NCBI GenBank assembly: GCA_017979445.1
Contig: CM030715.1
Span: 16,311,602 to 16,375,601, forward strand
Direction: 5' to 3'
From: Akebia trifoliata
Taxonomy: Eukaryota; Streptophyta; Magnoliopsida; Ranunculales; Lardizabalaceae
DNA: 64,000 nucleotides
This document shows, piece by piece, positions 34,273-45,047 of this stretch; position 1 is the stretch's first letter, and each line of letters starts with the position of its first letter. A program made the translations under genes and the position numbers. The notes beneath the pieces are model-generated. The model had not been told where the DNA came from. It saw nothing but the letters and a program-made list of their open reading frames with translations, and did not search any database.

Positions 34273-35004
34273 CCAAGGTTCTACCCTCGTGTCAACTCGG
34301 TCACTTCCAAAAAAATCAAAACAAATTTTTCTATTTTTATTTTTATTTGGTTTACTAACATAGTTTGTGTTTGTTGTTCATGTTCTTTCCTTTTTGTTTC
34401 AAGTGACACGTTGTAATATTTATTTTCTTTTGCTTAAGGATATATGTAAGGGGGTCGATGAAAAATAATGAATGAAAATGCACGTGTGCACTTGCGAGCA
34501 TAGCCCCACTTCCAAGCCACCCCACCCTCAACATACTTAGCCCCGATGCTTAGTAGTTCCACGGCTTGAGATCGTTATTTCAAGTGTCGGGAATGAACAC
34601 ATCAAACCCGATCACCAATCGACGACATGTGTACTTCGGTATGCATCGAGGTTTGAAAATCGGGTAGCCGTGAAGCCACCTATTAAACTCATGCATGTGC
34701 CCGATTAGATGAGGTTAGGACACAAGTTTTTAATTTCATATCGACCCCCGAGGCAAGGTTGTATGTGATTATTGTGGTCGGGCCTCGAAGCCCAAGTTGT
34801 AAGCCAAAAGGGGGTAAGTAAATTGTAGGCTTATTTTGTTCTCTTTTATCTCCTCTTAGGTAAAAGGGGAGGGATTCATGTTGCATCATGTCCAATGAGA
34901 AAAAAAAAATAGTGAACGAAAAAAAAAAATTTTAAAACAGGGGAGACATGAAAGACATGGCTAAGGAATCAGTTTCTGTGTTGTACAGAAACTGGATTTC
35001 TTTC

Positions 35005-35364
35005 TGGTCCGTGTCCATAACATGGGTAGACATAAATGTGTCTCATCCGTTCCAGAAACACGGATGAAACAATGGATACCCCAACCGTGTTTAAGACACG
35101 GATGAAATAGTAAGTGCCTTATCCGTTCCAGAAGCACGGATGAAACAGTGGACGTTTCAACCGTGTTAGAAGTACGGACAAGACGATGACTGTTCCACCC
35201 GTGCCTAGAACACGGACCAATAAGAATCTCAGGCTTGGAGTTCCCCTACCATCGTTCAAGCGCAAATATCAAAATAAAAAAATGAAAAATGAAGAATGAA
35301 AAAATGTAACTTTTCTTTGGCCCAAGCCAAAAACCAGAAGCAATGTGTTCATTTTTACTAACAA

Positions 35365-35406
<42 letters not shown>

Positions 35407-35483
35407 CCAAAAATTCGTACTGGTCCGTATTTCAGGTACGGTTAGGCGTATTTTATGCCCATCCGTGTTGGCGGCACGAATTT
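35005..35483 (+). repeat. Family C leader hairpin array 3
   Basis: Loose repeats of about 40 nt with arms such as CCGTGT-TTAAG-ACACGG, CCGTG-CCTAGAA-CACGG, CCGTA-TTTCAGG-TACGG and TCCGT...ACGGA, joined by GATGAAAC-like spacers. A (TA)n tract at about 35366-35403 interrupts it. Family B has the equivalent at 17265-17510. Confidence 0.65.
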
Positions 35484-35770
35484 AAAAAAAAAAAAAAAAA
35501 AAAATTTTGCTCACTTTGTTTCTGACATCAAACTTGACAACTTTTGTTCTCGGGTTTATTTTTCTTTTGATGTTTAAGGCATGAAAATGCTTAAACGAAT
35601 CATTTTTTGAAACTTAGGGCCTACGCATCGTTGCCCTTCTTTGTTTGATCAAAAATGGAAAATGCATGCATTCTATCAATCAAAGTTAACCCCATCTCAC
35701 GTGGTACACTATCAATCTCGCCTACAATCAAACCCATTATTGTCCACCGCCAAAATCAAAAATGGATTCA

Positions 35771-36290
35771 CGACCCAGATCCATTTCAACTGGGTTCACG
35801 ACCCAGATCCAAATCCATTTCAACTGGGTTTACGACCCAGATCAATTCTCAACTGGGTCCACGACCCAGATCCCATTCGACTGGGTTCACAACCCAGATC
35901 CAAATCCATTTCAACTGGGTCCACGACCCAGACCCATTTTCAACTGGGTTCACTACCCAGATCCAATCCCACTGGGTCCACGACCCAGACCCATTTTCAA
36001 CTGGGTTCACTACCCAGATCTAATCCAACTGGGTCCACGACCCAGATCCATTTTCAACTGGGTTCAAGACCCAGATCCAATCCAACTGGGTCCACGACCC
36101 AGATCCATTTTCAACTGTGTTTACAACCCAGATCCAATCCAACTGGGTCCCCGATCCAGATCCATCTCAATTGGGTCCCCGACCCAAATCCTCTTAAACT
36201 GGGTCTTCGACCCAGATCCATATCCATACCAACTGGGTCCACGACCCAGATCCAAACCTTTTTCAATTGGGTCCGCGACCCAGATCCACT
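35771..36290 (+). repeat. Family C leader hairpin array 2
   Basis: About 17 tandem units of roughly 30-36 nt centred on CTGGGTC-CAC-GACCCAG (or CTGGGTTCACGACCCAG), followed by ATCCATTTTCAA-like spacers. Because no unit has a stop codon, all three forward frames stay open. The longest (35641-36330, 229 codons) encodes repeats of the type TTQIHFQLG/PRSNPTGS. I do not regard it as a gene. Confidence 0.9.
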
Positions 36291-36375
36291 ACAAGCCGGA
36301 TTCAGATCCAATTTCGAACCAAGTTCGTGATCTAACAAAGATAACAATCGATCAATCAACTCAAACGCAGTCAAC

Positions 36376-36412
36376 TTTCTCAAAAAATAAATAAATAAAT
36401 AAATAAATAAAA
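36376..36412. repeat. (AAAT)n microsatellite in the element C leader
   Basis: About eight AAAT/AATA units between hairpin array 2 and the conserved leader block. Confidence 0.85.
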
Positions 36413-36443
36413 AAATAAAAAACAAAAGATTTCAAAAAGCACC

Positions 36444-36575
36444 AATTGCAGTCCTTGATCAAAGTCGGTGCCTAGAAAGATCTTACCCTGTTGATACGAG
36501 GGGGATAGACTACGTCTATTCAGGGAACAAGGTGATTTAAGAGTGCCATTGTGCGCCGCCTCTTCCTTGGAGATC
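36444..36575 (+). other. Conserved leader block (C copy)
   Basis: CAATTGCAGTCC, GATCTTACCCTGTTGATACG, GGGGGATAGACTACGTC, AAGGTGATTTAAGAGTGCC and TTGTGCGCC occur in the same order as in A and B. Hairpin ATAGAC-TAC-GTCTAT is at 36505-36519. Confidence 0.7.
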
Positions 36576-36679
36576 TGCCTGGCCAACGATGATTTCATAG
36601 AACTGAATGGGAGGTTACCAAAAACATAGGTTATTCCAACTCAATTTATCTTAGAAGTTATTTTTTTCAAAATATTTTC

Positions 36680-37384
36680 CCGATTCCGTGTCGATGACAG
36701 CTCCGTGCTGATGCCAACTCCGTGTTGATGCCGACTCCGTGTCGATGCCAGCTCCGTGCTGAGATAATTACCTTTTTTAAAATGTTTTCCCGACTCCGTG
36801 TCGATGCCAGCTCTGTGCTGATGAAATTACATTTTTCAAAATGTTTTCCCGACTCCGTGTCGATGCCAACTCCGTGCTGATGAAATTACCTTTTCAAAAT
36901 GTTTTCCCCGACTCCGTGTCGATGCCAGCTCCGTGCTGATGAAATTACTTTTTCAAAATACTTTCCCGACTCCGTGTCGATGCCAACTCCGTGCTTAGAT
37001 AATTACTTCTTAAAAAAAAATATTTTCCCGACTCCGTGTCGATGCCAGTTCCGTGCTGATGCCAACTCCGTGTTGATGCCGACTCCGTGTCGATGCCAGC
37101 TCCGTGCTGAGATAATTTTGCTTTCAAAATTTTTTTTCGACTCCGTGTCGATGCCAGCTCTGTGCTGATGAAATTACCTTTCTTAAAATATTTTACCAAC
37201 TCTATGTCGATGCCAGCTCCGTGCTGATGCCAACTCCGCATTGATGTCAATGCTAGCTCCGTGCTGAGTTAGTTCCATTTTCAAAAATATTTTACCGACT
37301 CTGTGTCGATGCCAGCTCCGTGCTGATGTAATTATTTTATAAAATATTTTACCAACTCCATGTTGATGCCGGCTCCGTGTCGAG
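36680..37384 (+). repeat. Family C leader hairpin array 1 (TCCGT loops)
   Basis: Tandem units of about 60 nt, each with two or more mini-hairpins of four pairs around a constant five-base loop: CGAC-TCCGT-GTCG, CAGC-TCCGT-GCTG, CAAC-TCCGT-GTTG. Spacers are AT-rich (GAAATTACCTTTTCAAAATG). The stem sequence varies while pairing is mostly kept. A few units have a mismatch (for example CAAC with GCTG near 36871). The array ends about 115 nt before the gag frame opens. Confidence 0.88.
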
Positions 37385-37565
37385 AAATTATTTTTCATCA
37401 AAACTCATAATAAACAACTTTACTTGATCTAATAAAACATCATGCATCTTCATTTTTGTAAACAAGATAGTAACGCTTGGTCTTCTGTACCCACAAGTGG
37501 CCAAGCGAAAGAAATACAAGCAGCCAGAAGTGCCTCCCTATTTTCTGAGATCATCTACAGTCACC

Positions 37566-38984
37566 ATGAGTTCTTCTGAACCAGCACAACCCCCAGTGGT
37601 CGAAACGTCAGGCATTGATCCACAAATCACGGCATTATTGAAAATAATCGAGAGGCAAGAAAAGATGGTAAGTGCTATATTAGCCAATGCCAGCATTATA
37701 CAAGCTCAAACAATACAACAACATGCGTCTGGATCAAATCAGCATTTACCCGAGCAACCTCCCCAAGGACCACAGACCACCATGCCACCTGCAGTGCCTG
37801 AATACCAGGGGGCCCCGCTTTATATTCCACATAATCGACCACCCCCTGTGGTCATCCCCGACGATGAATGCGAGTACAGGGTTATGGAAGCCAAAAGCGC
37901 AACGGACGAAAAATTGGCTCAGCAAATCGAGTCTTTGCAGGAAGAGATGAAGAGGATGAAGGGCCTCAACACGATGAGCGGGACTCGATTCAAGGACCTT
38001 TGCTTCTACCCTAATGCTCAATTACCGGCCAAGTTCAAGTGTCTAGAGTTTGAAAAGTATAACGGAGTAGGGTGTCCTTTGTCGCATTTAAAGTTGTACT
38101 GCGGATCCATGTACCAGTATGGCGAAGATGACAGGTTTTTAGTGCAGCTATTTCAGAGGAGTTTGACGGGGCCGGCACTCAAATGGTTTTCTGGATTGGA
38201 TCATTCACTCATTAAAAATTGGCAGGACTTAGCAGAAATGTTTTGGCATAATTATCGGTTCAATACAGATGTGGGTCTAGATCGAAATGATATGGCCAAG
38301 ATGACAAGGAAACAGAGAGAAACGGTGAAAGAGTATGCACAGAGGTGGCGAGAGTCAGCCTCACAAGTAAGGCCTGCAATGACAGAGCAAGAGATGAACA
38401 CCACGTTTATCTCGACACTAGGGCACGCCTTCTATACTCATCTGGTAGGACACACTACGGGCACATTTTCAAATCTGGTACAGGTAGCAGACCGAGTAAA
38501 GGACGGAATCCGAACTGGTCTGATATTCGACTTTACAAGCTTAGGAGCAGCAGCAGGGATCCCCTCTTAGAGAAATCCAGTGCCGATAGTAAAGAAGAGA
38601 GAAGAGACACAGGTTAATAATGTACAACCAAACCGACCCCTCTTCATTCCAGCACCAGCACCAAGACCACAAGCTCCGTCAACTTCTTGGGCCCCAGCAC
38701 CTCCACCAGTCTGGAACCCCGGACCTCAGAACCAGTTCAGGGTAAATCCTCCACCAGTAGCACCGCAGTATGGGCAAGGTCAGCAAGCGCGACCTAACAG
38801 AGTTAACAGAGTGTTTACTCGGTTGCCAATGACACTATCAGAATTACTCCCGATCTTGCTCAGGGGAGAGTACCTCATGAAAAGACCACCAAACCCAAAA
38901 GCCGAAAAGGGACCAGGATACAATCCAAGCTTGTTTTGTGAATTTCACATGGGTGCTCTAAGGCACTCCACAGATCAATGCTAG
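37566..38984 (+). pseudogene. Family C gag (capsid-like region), one in-frame stop
   Basis: Gag structural protein forming the cytoplasmic particle. The frame is open from before 37497. I choose ATG 37566 (MSSSEPAQ) because the context TCACCATGA is good and family B has an ATG at the same aligned position. Features in order: TALLKIIERQEKMVSAIL (helical), a Pro/Gln-rich segment, YIPHNRPPPVVIPDDECEY, then the retrotransposon gag domain with LSHLKLYCGSM, FQRSLTGPALKWFSGLD, WQDLAEMFWHNYRFN and YAQRWRESASQV. The TAG at 38568 interrupts. The same frame then continues with a Pro-rich stretch (PAPAPRPQAPSTSWAPAPPP) and YNPSLFCEFHMGALRHSTDQC, a likely relic of a zinc knuckle, stopping at 38985. Confidence 0.9.
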
Positions 38985-39161
38985 CAACTTAAGCACCAGG
39001 TGTAGAATCTGATAGACAAAAGGGCACTCATACTAGATGGACCAGCGAATCCTAATCAACAACAGAACATCAATCAAAATCCCCTACCTACTCACAATGG
39101 AGAGGGGAGTGGGCATAGGGTAAATGTAGTCTGCGGAGAGCTCGACTTCAATCCTTCGGAT

Positions 39162-40422
39162 TTGATAGCACCTGTAGGGGCAAAAATCAGGGTCCACTTA
39201 ACCCAGGAATCAAGGATATCATCAGTTAACACAGTCAACCACTACACAACGAATTCACCTCAAAATCCACGAATGCCTCTCAGATTGGCCGACCTCACTA
39301 TCCATCCCACTCATCAAAATGCTACTACCCGACCTCCTCTTGTTATCCCCTACACACTACCAAATGCTCAAAAATCGACTCGACCCCCTCTTCATATACC
39401 ATACACCCTATCCTCACGTCCACCACTCATCATCCCATACACTTCATCAACTCCTCTTGCTACCATTTCATCCAAATCATCACCACCACCCCTCATTCTT
39501 AATATAAAACCCGATCCACCTCCAATGACCATACGCTCCCCAAAACCATTCCCATATAGCTCCAACCAAGCAGTCCCATGGAGCTATGAAACAACCATCA
39601 CTACAACGACGGGGGTTGAAACAATGAAAAAAGCAATGGTGGCTGATATCGGCCATATGACAGGGGCAGGGAGATACCAAAAGTTGCCAGCAAAAGGAGT
39701 AAACATTAGGGAAGAGACTGAGGAAATAACAAAAAGGATGACAGATGAAGAGAAGAGAAAGGAAAAAGGAAAGGGCAAAATGAGCGAGAATGACCAGAAA
39801 AAAAGATAAGGTGAAGGTGTCAGATAAAGAAGCTGCAGACTTCATTAAGCTTATTCGCAAGAGTGAGCATAATGTCGTGGATCAATTGAACAAACAGCCG
39901 GCTCAGATCAGCATTCTGGGTCTGCTACAAAATTCAGAAGAGCATCAAGAAGCACTGTTGAGAATTCTGGGGAAGTCACACGTACCTTCAACCACGTCAC
40001 CAGCACAACTGGAACAGACAGTAGGCCAGATCATGGCCCCCAATCCCATTATCTTCACAGAGAGTGAATTTGTACCTGAAGGGCGGGGGCACGTAGAACC
40101 GTTAAACATCATGGTCATATGCAAGGGCATGATGGTTGCCAGAGTACCGATTGACAATGGCTCAGCGCTTAATGTCTGTCCGCTTGAAACCTTTCAGAAA
40201 CTCAACGTTGACTGGTCACATGTCAAGCCCAACAATAAGGTTATCCGAGGTTTCGATAGTTCAAGAAGAGACTATTTGGGAGAAGTGGACCTACCGATTA
40301 CTATAGGTCCTTGCACTTTTGAGGTAATATTGGAAGTCATGGAGATACCGACAACCTTCAATTTGCTACTGGGCAGGCCGTGGATTCATATAGCGGGGGT
40401 TGTACCTTCTTCTCTACACTAG
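39162..40422 (+). pseudogene. Family C gag linker and aspartic protease
   Basis: Two overlapping frames (39162-39809 and 39790-40422) separated by a frameshift near 39800. The first is a Pro/Thr/Ser-rich linker with repeats of RPPLVIPYTL type and ends in a Lys/Glu-rich tail. The second holds FIKLIRKSEHNVVDQL, QISILGLLQNSEEHQEALL and then the protease: VARVPIDNGSALNVCPL with active-site triplet D-N-G, and FNLLLGRPWIHIAG, the conserved LLGRPWI motif near the protease end. The protease would cut the Gag-Pol polyprotein during particle maturation. Another frameshift follows at 40420-40530. Confidence 0.88.
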
Positions 40423-40529
40423 AGAGTCAAATTCATCATGGGGCAAAGAATGATATCGGTACTGGCAGAAAATCTCATCCCGGCTGGGAGAGCTCCGGAA
40501 AGGACAAAACACTCTATCACTCCTACCAA

Positions 40530-41324
40530 TTTGCTGCTGTCAACCACGTGGAAAAAGGGAAGGAGAAAGTAGAGCTATCAAGGGCAAATCTGATGATTGG
40601 CCGGGTTCTGAAAAAAGCAGGTTACCGACCTAGACAAGGGTTGAGACTTAAAGGGAAAGGGAAAGTTGTTCCGATCGAAGCAAAGAAGCACAATCCTTAT
40701 TTCGGGTTGGGGTTTAGGCCCACGAAAAAGGATATAGCAGAAATGAACGAAAAGAAGAAAGAGCTTCAACTAGCAAGAAGACAAAATCGAGAACCCAATG
40801 TCTGGAATATGGGCAAGGTCCCTCACATCAGTGTTAGCTTCCCAAAATCTCAAATCAGACCCGACAGTCTATCAGAACCACTGCCAACAAAACCAGCCAG
40901 AAAATCGAGAACAGTAAGTTTCAAACCTGTGCACATTCATGAAGACTCAGTTGTTGAGTCCCAATCATCCTTCGTAGAAGGCATTGATGTTTTATTCAAT
41001 GGGGATTCCAACGAAAGTCTATTAGAGACTGCTCCAGAATCCACAAAGGTGGAAATCATCAAAAGTAAGGGGAATGAATCACCTTTCCCCACGAGCGTCG
41101 ACTGGGCATCAGTCGTCATCCCACCAAGTTTGGGAGGGACTATGCCCCAATCTGACAACAATCAATCGGAGATCATGGTCATCTCCGAACCACCAATCAA
41201 ATCATCCAACGAACCACTTTCTCATCTCATCCGCCCCCTCAGAGAAGGGGAGACACTGCACAACTGGGAAGAATTCCCATTGACACTTGAGGCTGTCGAG
41301 GCCTCAAAAAAAAAACGCCGTTAA
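40530..41324 (+). pseudogene. Family C spacer domain between protease and RT, G-patch-like
   Basis: The frame reads YQFAAVNHVEKGKEKVELSR, then MIGRVLKKAGYRPRQGL, GKVVPIEAKKHNPYFGLGF and RPTKKDIAEMNEKKKELQ. The spacing of GY...GLG...FGLGF resembles a degenerate G-patch, an RNA-binding module found after some retroviral proteases. I hold this weakly. A long Ser/Glu/Pro-rich region follows. The frame ends at 41322 just after a run of ten A. A one-base shift there would continue into SDISLLEDHNEPPSSGKDCF. Confidence 0.65.
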
Positions 41325-41414
41325 GCGACATCAGTTTGCTCGAGGATCATAACGAGCCCCCGTCCTCGGGTAAAGACTGTTTTGAGGGCTCCCTATCTTA
41401 TTTAACGAGTTTGC

Positions 41415-43383
41415 ATGATTATTCTTCTTATTTCAGGTATCCAAAAAATCACAAAAAAACAAATATTTCTCAAAAAGCAAAAAAATCAAAAATTTCTCAA
41501 AAGACAAAAAAATCAAAATTTTCTCAAAAGACAAAAAAAATCAAAAAGCTTTCAAAATTACAAAAAAATGGATATTTTCAAAAAACCAAAAAAAGAGTTT
41601 TCAAGGGATCTGTCTCCATCAAATGAGTATCCAGATAAAACAGAATTTGAACAGGACGAGTATGATTTCGATCTTGAACTCGACTTCGACCTCATGGGGA
41701 TCGAAGAGGAGTTTGAGAACGAAATAGAGTACCCACCCAAAGAAATCAAAGACTTGGTAGAACGTCACGAGAAAGGTGTTCAACCAAACATTGAGGATAC
41801 AGATTCAATCAATCTTGGTACCAAAAAGGACCCACGAATCGTCAAGATCGGAGCCTTGTTAACGTCGCAACAAAAAGAAGAAATGGTCGAATTCCTACGG
41901 AAGTATCAGGACATCTTTGCATGGTCATACAGGGATATGCCAGGTTTAGATACAAATCTTGTTGTGCACAAGCTACCAATTACCTCGAAAAGCAAGCCGA
42001 TCAAACAGAAACTGAGAAGATTGAAGCCGGAATGGACCCTCAAGGTCAAGGATGAGGTCATGAAGCAATTCGAAGTAGGATTTCTTACGGTCTCTACGTA
42101 TCCTGAGTGGCTGGCTAATGTCGTCCCAGTACCCAAGAAAGATGGAAAAGTACGCATGTGTGTTGACTACCGAGACTTGAACAAAGCCAGTCCTAAGGAT
42201 GATTTTCCACTCCCACACATCGACACTTTAGTCGACAGTACAGCAGGGCACGACATGTTATCGTTCATGGATGGCTTCTCAGGCTATAATCAGATAAAAA
42301 TGGCAGAAGAAGACCAGGAGAAGACTGCATTCATCACGCCATGGGGTACTTTCCACTATAAAGTAATGCCATTCGGGTTAAAGAACGCAGGGGTGACCTA
42401 CCAACGGGCAATGACCGCACTATTCCATGATATGATCCATAAGGAAATGGAGGTCTACGTAGACGACATGATCGCTAAATCCGACATTGAAGAAGACCAT
42501 CTGGTGAATCTAAGGAAGTTATTTGATAGGCTCAGAAAATACAGTTTGAGGTTAAACCTGGCAAAGTGCGTGTTTGGGGCAACATCAGGCAAGTTACTGG
42601 GGTTCATCGTCAGCAGAAGGGGCATTGAAATAGATCCAGCAAAGACTAAATATATCATTGAGATGAAAGCACCGGTCACAGAAAAAAACGTTCGGGGCTT
42701 TCTAGGGAGAATACAGTATATCAGTCGGTTTATTGCTCAACTAACACCTATATGTGAGCCGGTCTTCAAGCTACTAAGGAAAGATACGCCAAAGAAGTGG
42801 AACAAAGACTGTCAGGAAGCATTCGACAAAATCAAGCAATACTTGCTCAATCTACCAGTCTTAGTCCCTCCTACTCCAGGGCGACCTCTGCTGATATACA
42901 TCTCGATACAAGAAACATCAATGGGGTGTGTACTAGGACAACATGACGAATCAGGACGGAAGGAACAGGCCATCTATTATCTCAGCAAGAAGTTCACCGA
43001 CTACGAAGCAAAATATTCAACGCTTGAGAAGACTTGCTGTGCATTAGTCTGGGCATCTCAACGACTGCGTCATTATTTGCTTAGCTACTCGACCATGCTT
43101 ATCGCCAGGATGGACCCCCTAAAGTATCTATTCGAAAAACCAGTACTAACAGGCCGCACAGCAAAATGGCAATTATTATTATTTGAGTTCGACATCACCT
43201 ATGTCACTCAAAAGGCCATCAAAGGGCAAGCCATCGCCGATCACCTCGCCAAGCACTCATTGCCTGATTACGAGCCATTAAAGACAAACTTCCCGGATGA
43301 AGCCATACTATTTACTGAGGTTGAGGACGATGATGACGAACCAGGCTGGAAAATGTACTTCGACGGAGCAGCCAATCATAAAT
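41415..43383 (+). pseudogene. Family C reverse transcriptase and RNase H
   Basis: One long frame covers RT and the first RNase H. RT motifs in order: KIGALLTSQQKEEMVEFLRK (entry region), LPITSKSKPIKQKLRR, EWLANVVPVPKKDGKVRMCV, DYRDLNKASPKDDFPLPHID, MDGFSGYNQIKMA, WGTFHYKVMPFGLKNAG and the catalytic YVDDMIAKS (YVDD at 42456-42467). RNase H follows: LLIYISIQETSMGCVLGQ, YYLSKKFTDYEAKYSTLEK, CCALVWASQRLRHYLL, with the usual first Asp position not obvious. After ITYVTQKAIKGQAIADHLA comes the start of the second RNase H (MYFDGAANHK). A TGA at 43383 (GGA expected) ends the frame. The RT catalytic residues are intact. Confidence 0.93.
41455..41560 (+). repeat. A-rich tandem repeat at the start of the RT frame
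   Basis: Four imperfect copies of a unit of about 25 nt, TTTCTCAAAAGACAAAAAAATC-like (quoted in part), encode Lys/Gln-rich sequence in all frames. It lies right after TTCTTCTTATTTCAG (ending 41449), a strong splice-acceptor-like site. It may mark the place of the pol intron known from Ogre elements. Confidence 0.6.
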
Positions 43384-43650
43384 GAAATGGAATAGGGGCA
43401 GTCCTGATCAAACCAGACGGGTCCCATGTACCGATTGCTATCAGACTGAAATTCCAATGCTCTAACAATGAAGCTGAATATGAAGCATGCATAGCAGGGT
43501 TGAAAGCAGCGTTGGATCTTGAGGTAGATGAGATCGATGTTTTCAGAGATTCAAGTCTAGTAGTTTATCAGACGACTGGAGAATGGAAGACCCGGGAGCA
43601 GAGACCGGTCCCTTACCACGAGTATCTGGATGAACTAAACTCACACTTTG
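43340..43650 (+). pseudogene. Family C second, archaeal-like RNase H (aRH)
   Basis: Continues the RT frame across the TGA at 43383. MYFDGAANHK gives the first Asp, NNEAEYEACIAGLKAAL the Glu, VFRDSSLVVYQ the second Asp. FADALTTLASM (43660-43700, other frame) supplies the last Asp after a small deletion and frameshift near 43650. This extra RNase H between the RT-linked RNase H and integrase is a published hallmark of the plant Tat lineage. It would degrade RNA in RNA/DNA hybrids. Confidence 0.85.
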
Positions 43651-43659
43651 ATAGAATTT

Positions 43660-45047
43660 CAGTTCGCAGACGCACTAACTACGCTTGCTTCTATGATCAG
43701 TATCTTAGAGGACTTAATCATCGACCCAATCGAGATTGGAATTCAAGATGAGCCAGCCTATTGTCTACCCGTCGAAGTAGAAGAATCTGAAGAAAAACCT
43801 TGGTACTCGGACATCAAGGCATATCTTGAAGATCGAATCCTTCCCTCAGATGCAACGCCTAATGACAGAAGGACTATTCAGAGATTGGCAGGGCAATTCT
43901 TCTTGAGCAACGACACTTATACAAGAAATCGCATCACGAGGTCTTGCTCCGATGTGTGGCAGAAACAGAAGCAAAACGGTTAATTGAGACCGTCCACGGT
44001 GGAGTCTGTGGGCCCCACATGAATGATCATATGCTAGCCAAAAAGATTATGAGGATGGGGTACTATTGGTCGACAATGGAGAGCGACTGCTATCAGCATG
44101 TCCGCAAATGCCATCTATGCCAGATCTACGCCAACAAGATCAATGCTCCGCCCTCGGAGCTACATAACATGACCACTCCTTGGCCCTTCTCACTCTGGGG
44201 AATGGATGTCATCGGACCAATCTCACCTAAAGCTGCAAATGGACATCGCTTCATCTTAGTGGCTATTGATTACTTCACCAAATGGGTAGATGCTGCTTCA
44301 TATGTCAACGTCACTAAAAGCAATGTCCTGAAGTTTGTCAAAAATAACATTATCTGCAGATATGGGCTTCCCAACGGACTGGTGACTGATAATGCCAAGA
44401 ACTTCAAGAACAAAGATATGGCCAAGATGTGCGAAGACTTCCAGATCACTCATCACAACTCTGTACCATACAGACCTAAAATGAACGGAGCAGTCGAAGC
44501 AGCCAACAAGAATATCAAGAAAATTATCGAGAAGATGGCAATTACATACAAAGATTGGCACGACATGTTGCCTTTTGTACTCCACGCCTATCAAACCTCG
44601 TTCAGGACTTCGACCGGGACAACTCCATACTCATTGGTCTACGGAATGGAAGCAGTCTTACCCGTCGAGGTTGAGATTCCCTCCCTCCGGATCTTAAAAG
44701 AAGTAGAGTTAGACGAAGCAGAATGGATTCAAGTTCGGTTTGATCAACTGAATTTGATTGAAGAAAAGTGCCTCGCAGCCATCTGCCAAGGACAAATTTA
44801 TCAGAGACGAATAGCTCGGGCCTACAACAAGAATGTCAAACCTAGAGATTTCTCACTAGGGGACCTTGTTTTAAAGAAAATCCTGCCAATCCAAGAAGAT
44901 GCCAGAGGAAAATTCAGACCGAACTATGAGGGACCATTCATCGTGAAGAAGGTGATGACTGGAGGAGCTCTGATTCTCACAGAAATGGACGGACAAGTCT
45001 TTCCGCAACCGATCAATGCTGACATTGTCAAGAAATATTACGCTTGA
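43660..45047 (+). pseudogene. Family C integrase (core apparently intact)
   Basis: A frameshift near 43930-43950 joins KPWYSDIKAYLEDRILP to the long open frame 43944-45047. The zinc-binding part has HGGVCGPHMN (two His) and CHLCQIYANK (two Cys). The core has GMDVIGP (first Asp), GLVTDNAKNF (second Asp) and NGAVEAANK (Glu) with 35 residues between the last two, the D,D35E pattern. ATPYSLVYGMEAVLP-type sequence (TTPYSLVYGMEAVLPVEVEI) follows, then NKNVKPRDFSLGDLVLKK and NYEGPFIVKKV of the GPY/F-like end. There is no chromodomain. It inserts the cDNA into chromosomes. This is the least damaged gene of the element. Confidence 0.92.

Noticed and set aside
35641..36394. Long overlapping open frames (229 and 210 codons) as possible repeat proteins
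   Set aside because: They are open in all three frames because the tandem unit contains no stop. Composition follows the DNA repeat, and the region is an element leader.
39480..39860. 126-codon minus-strand frame opposite the gag linker
   Set aside because: It is the antisense shadow of a Pro/Ser/Lys-rich coding strand with no recognisable domain.
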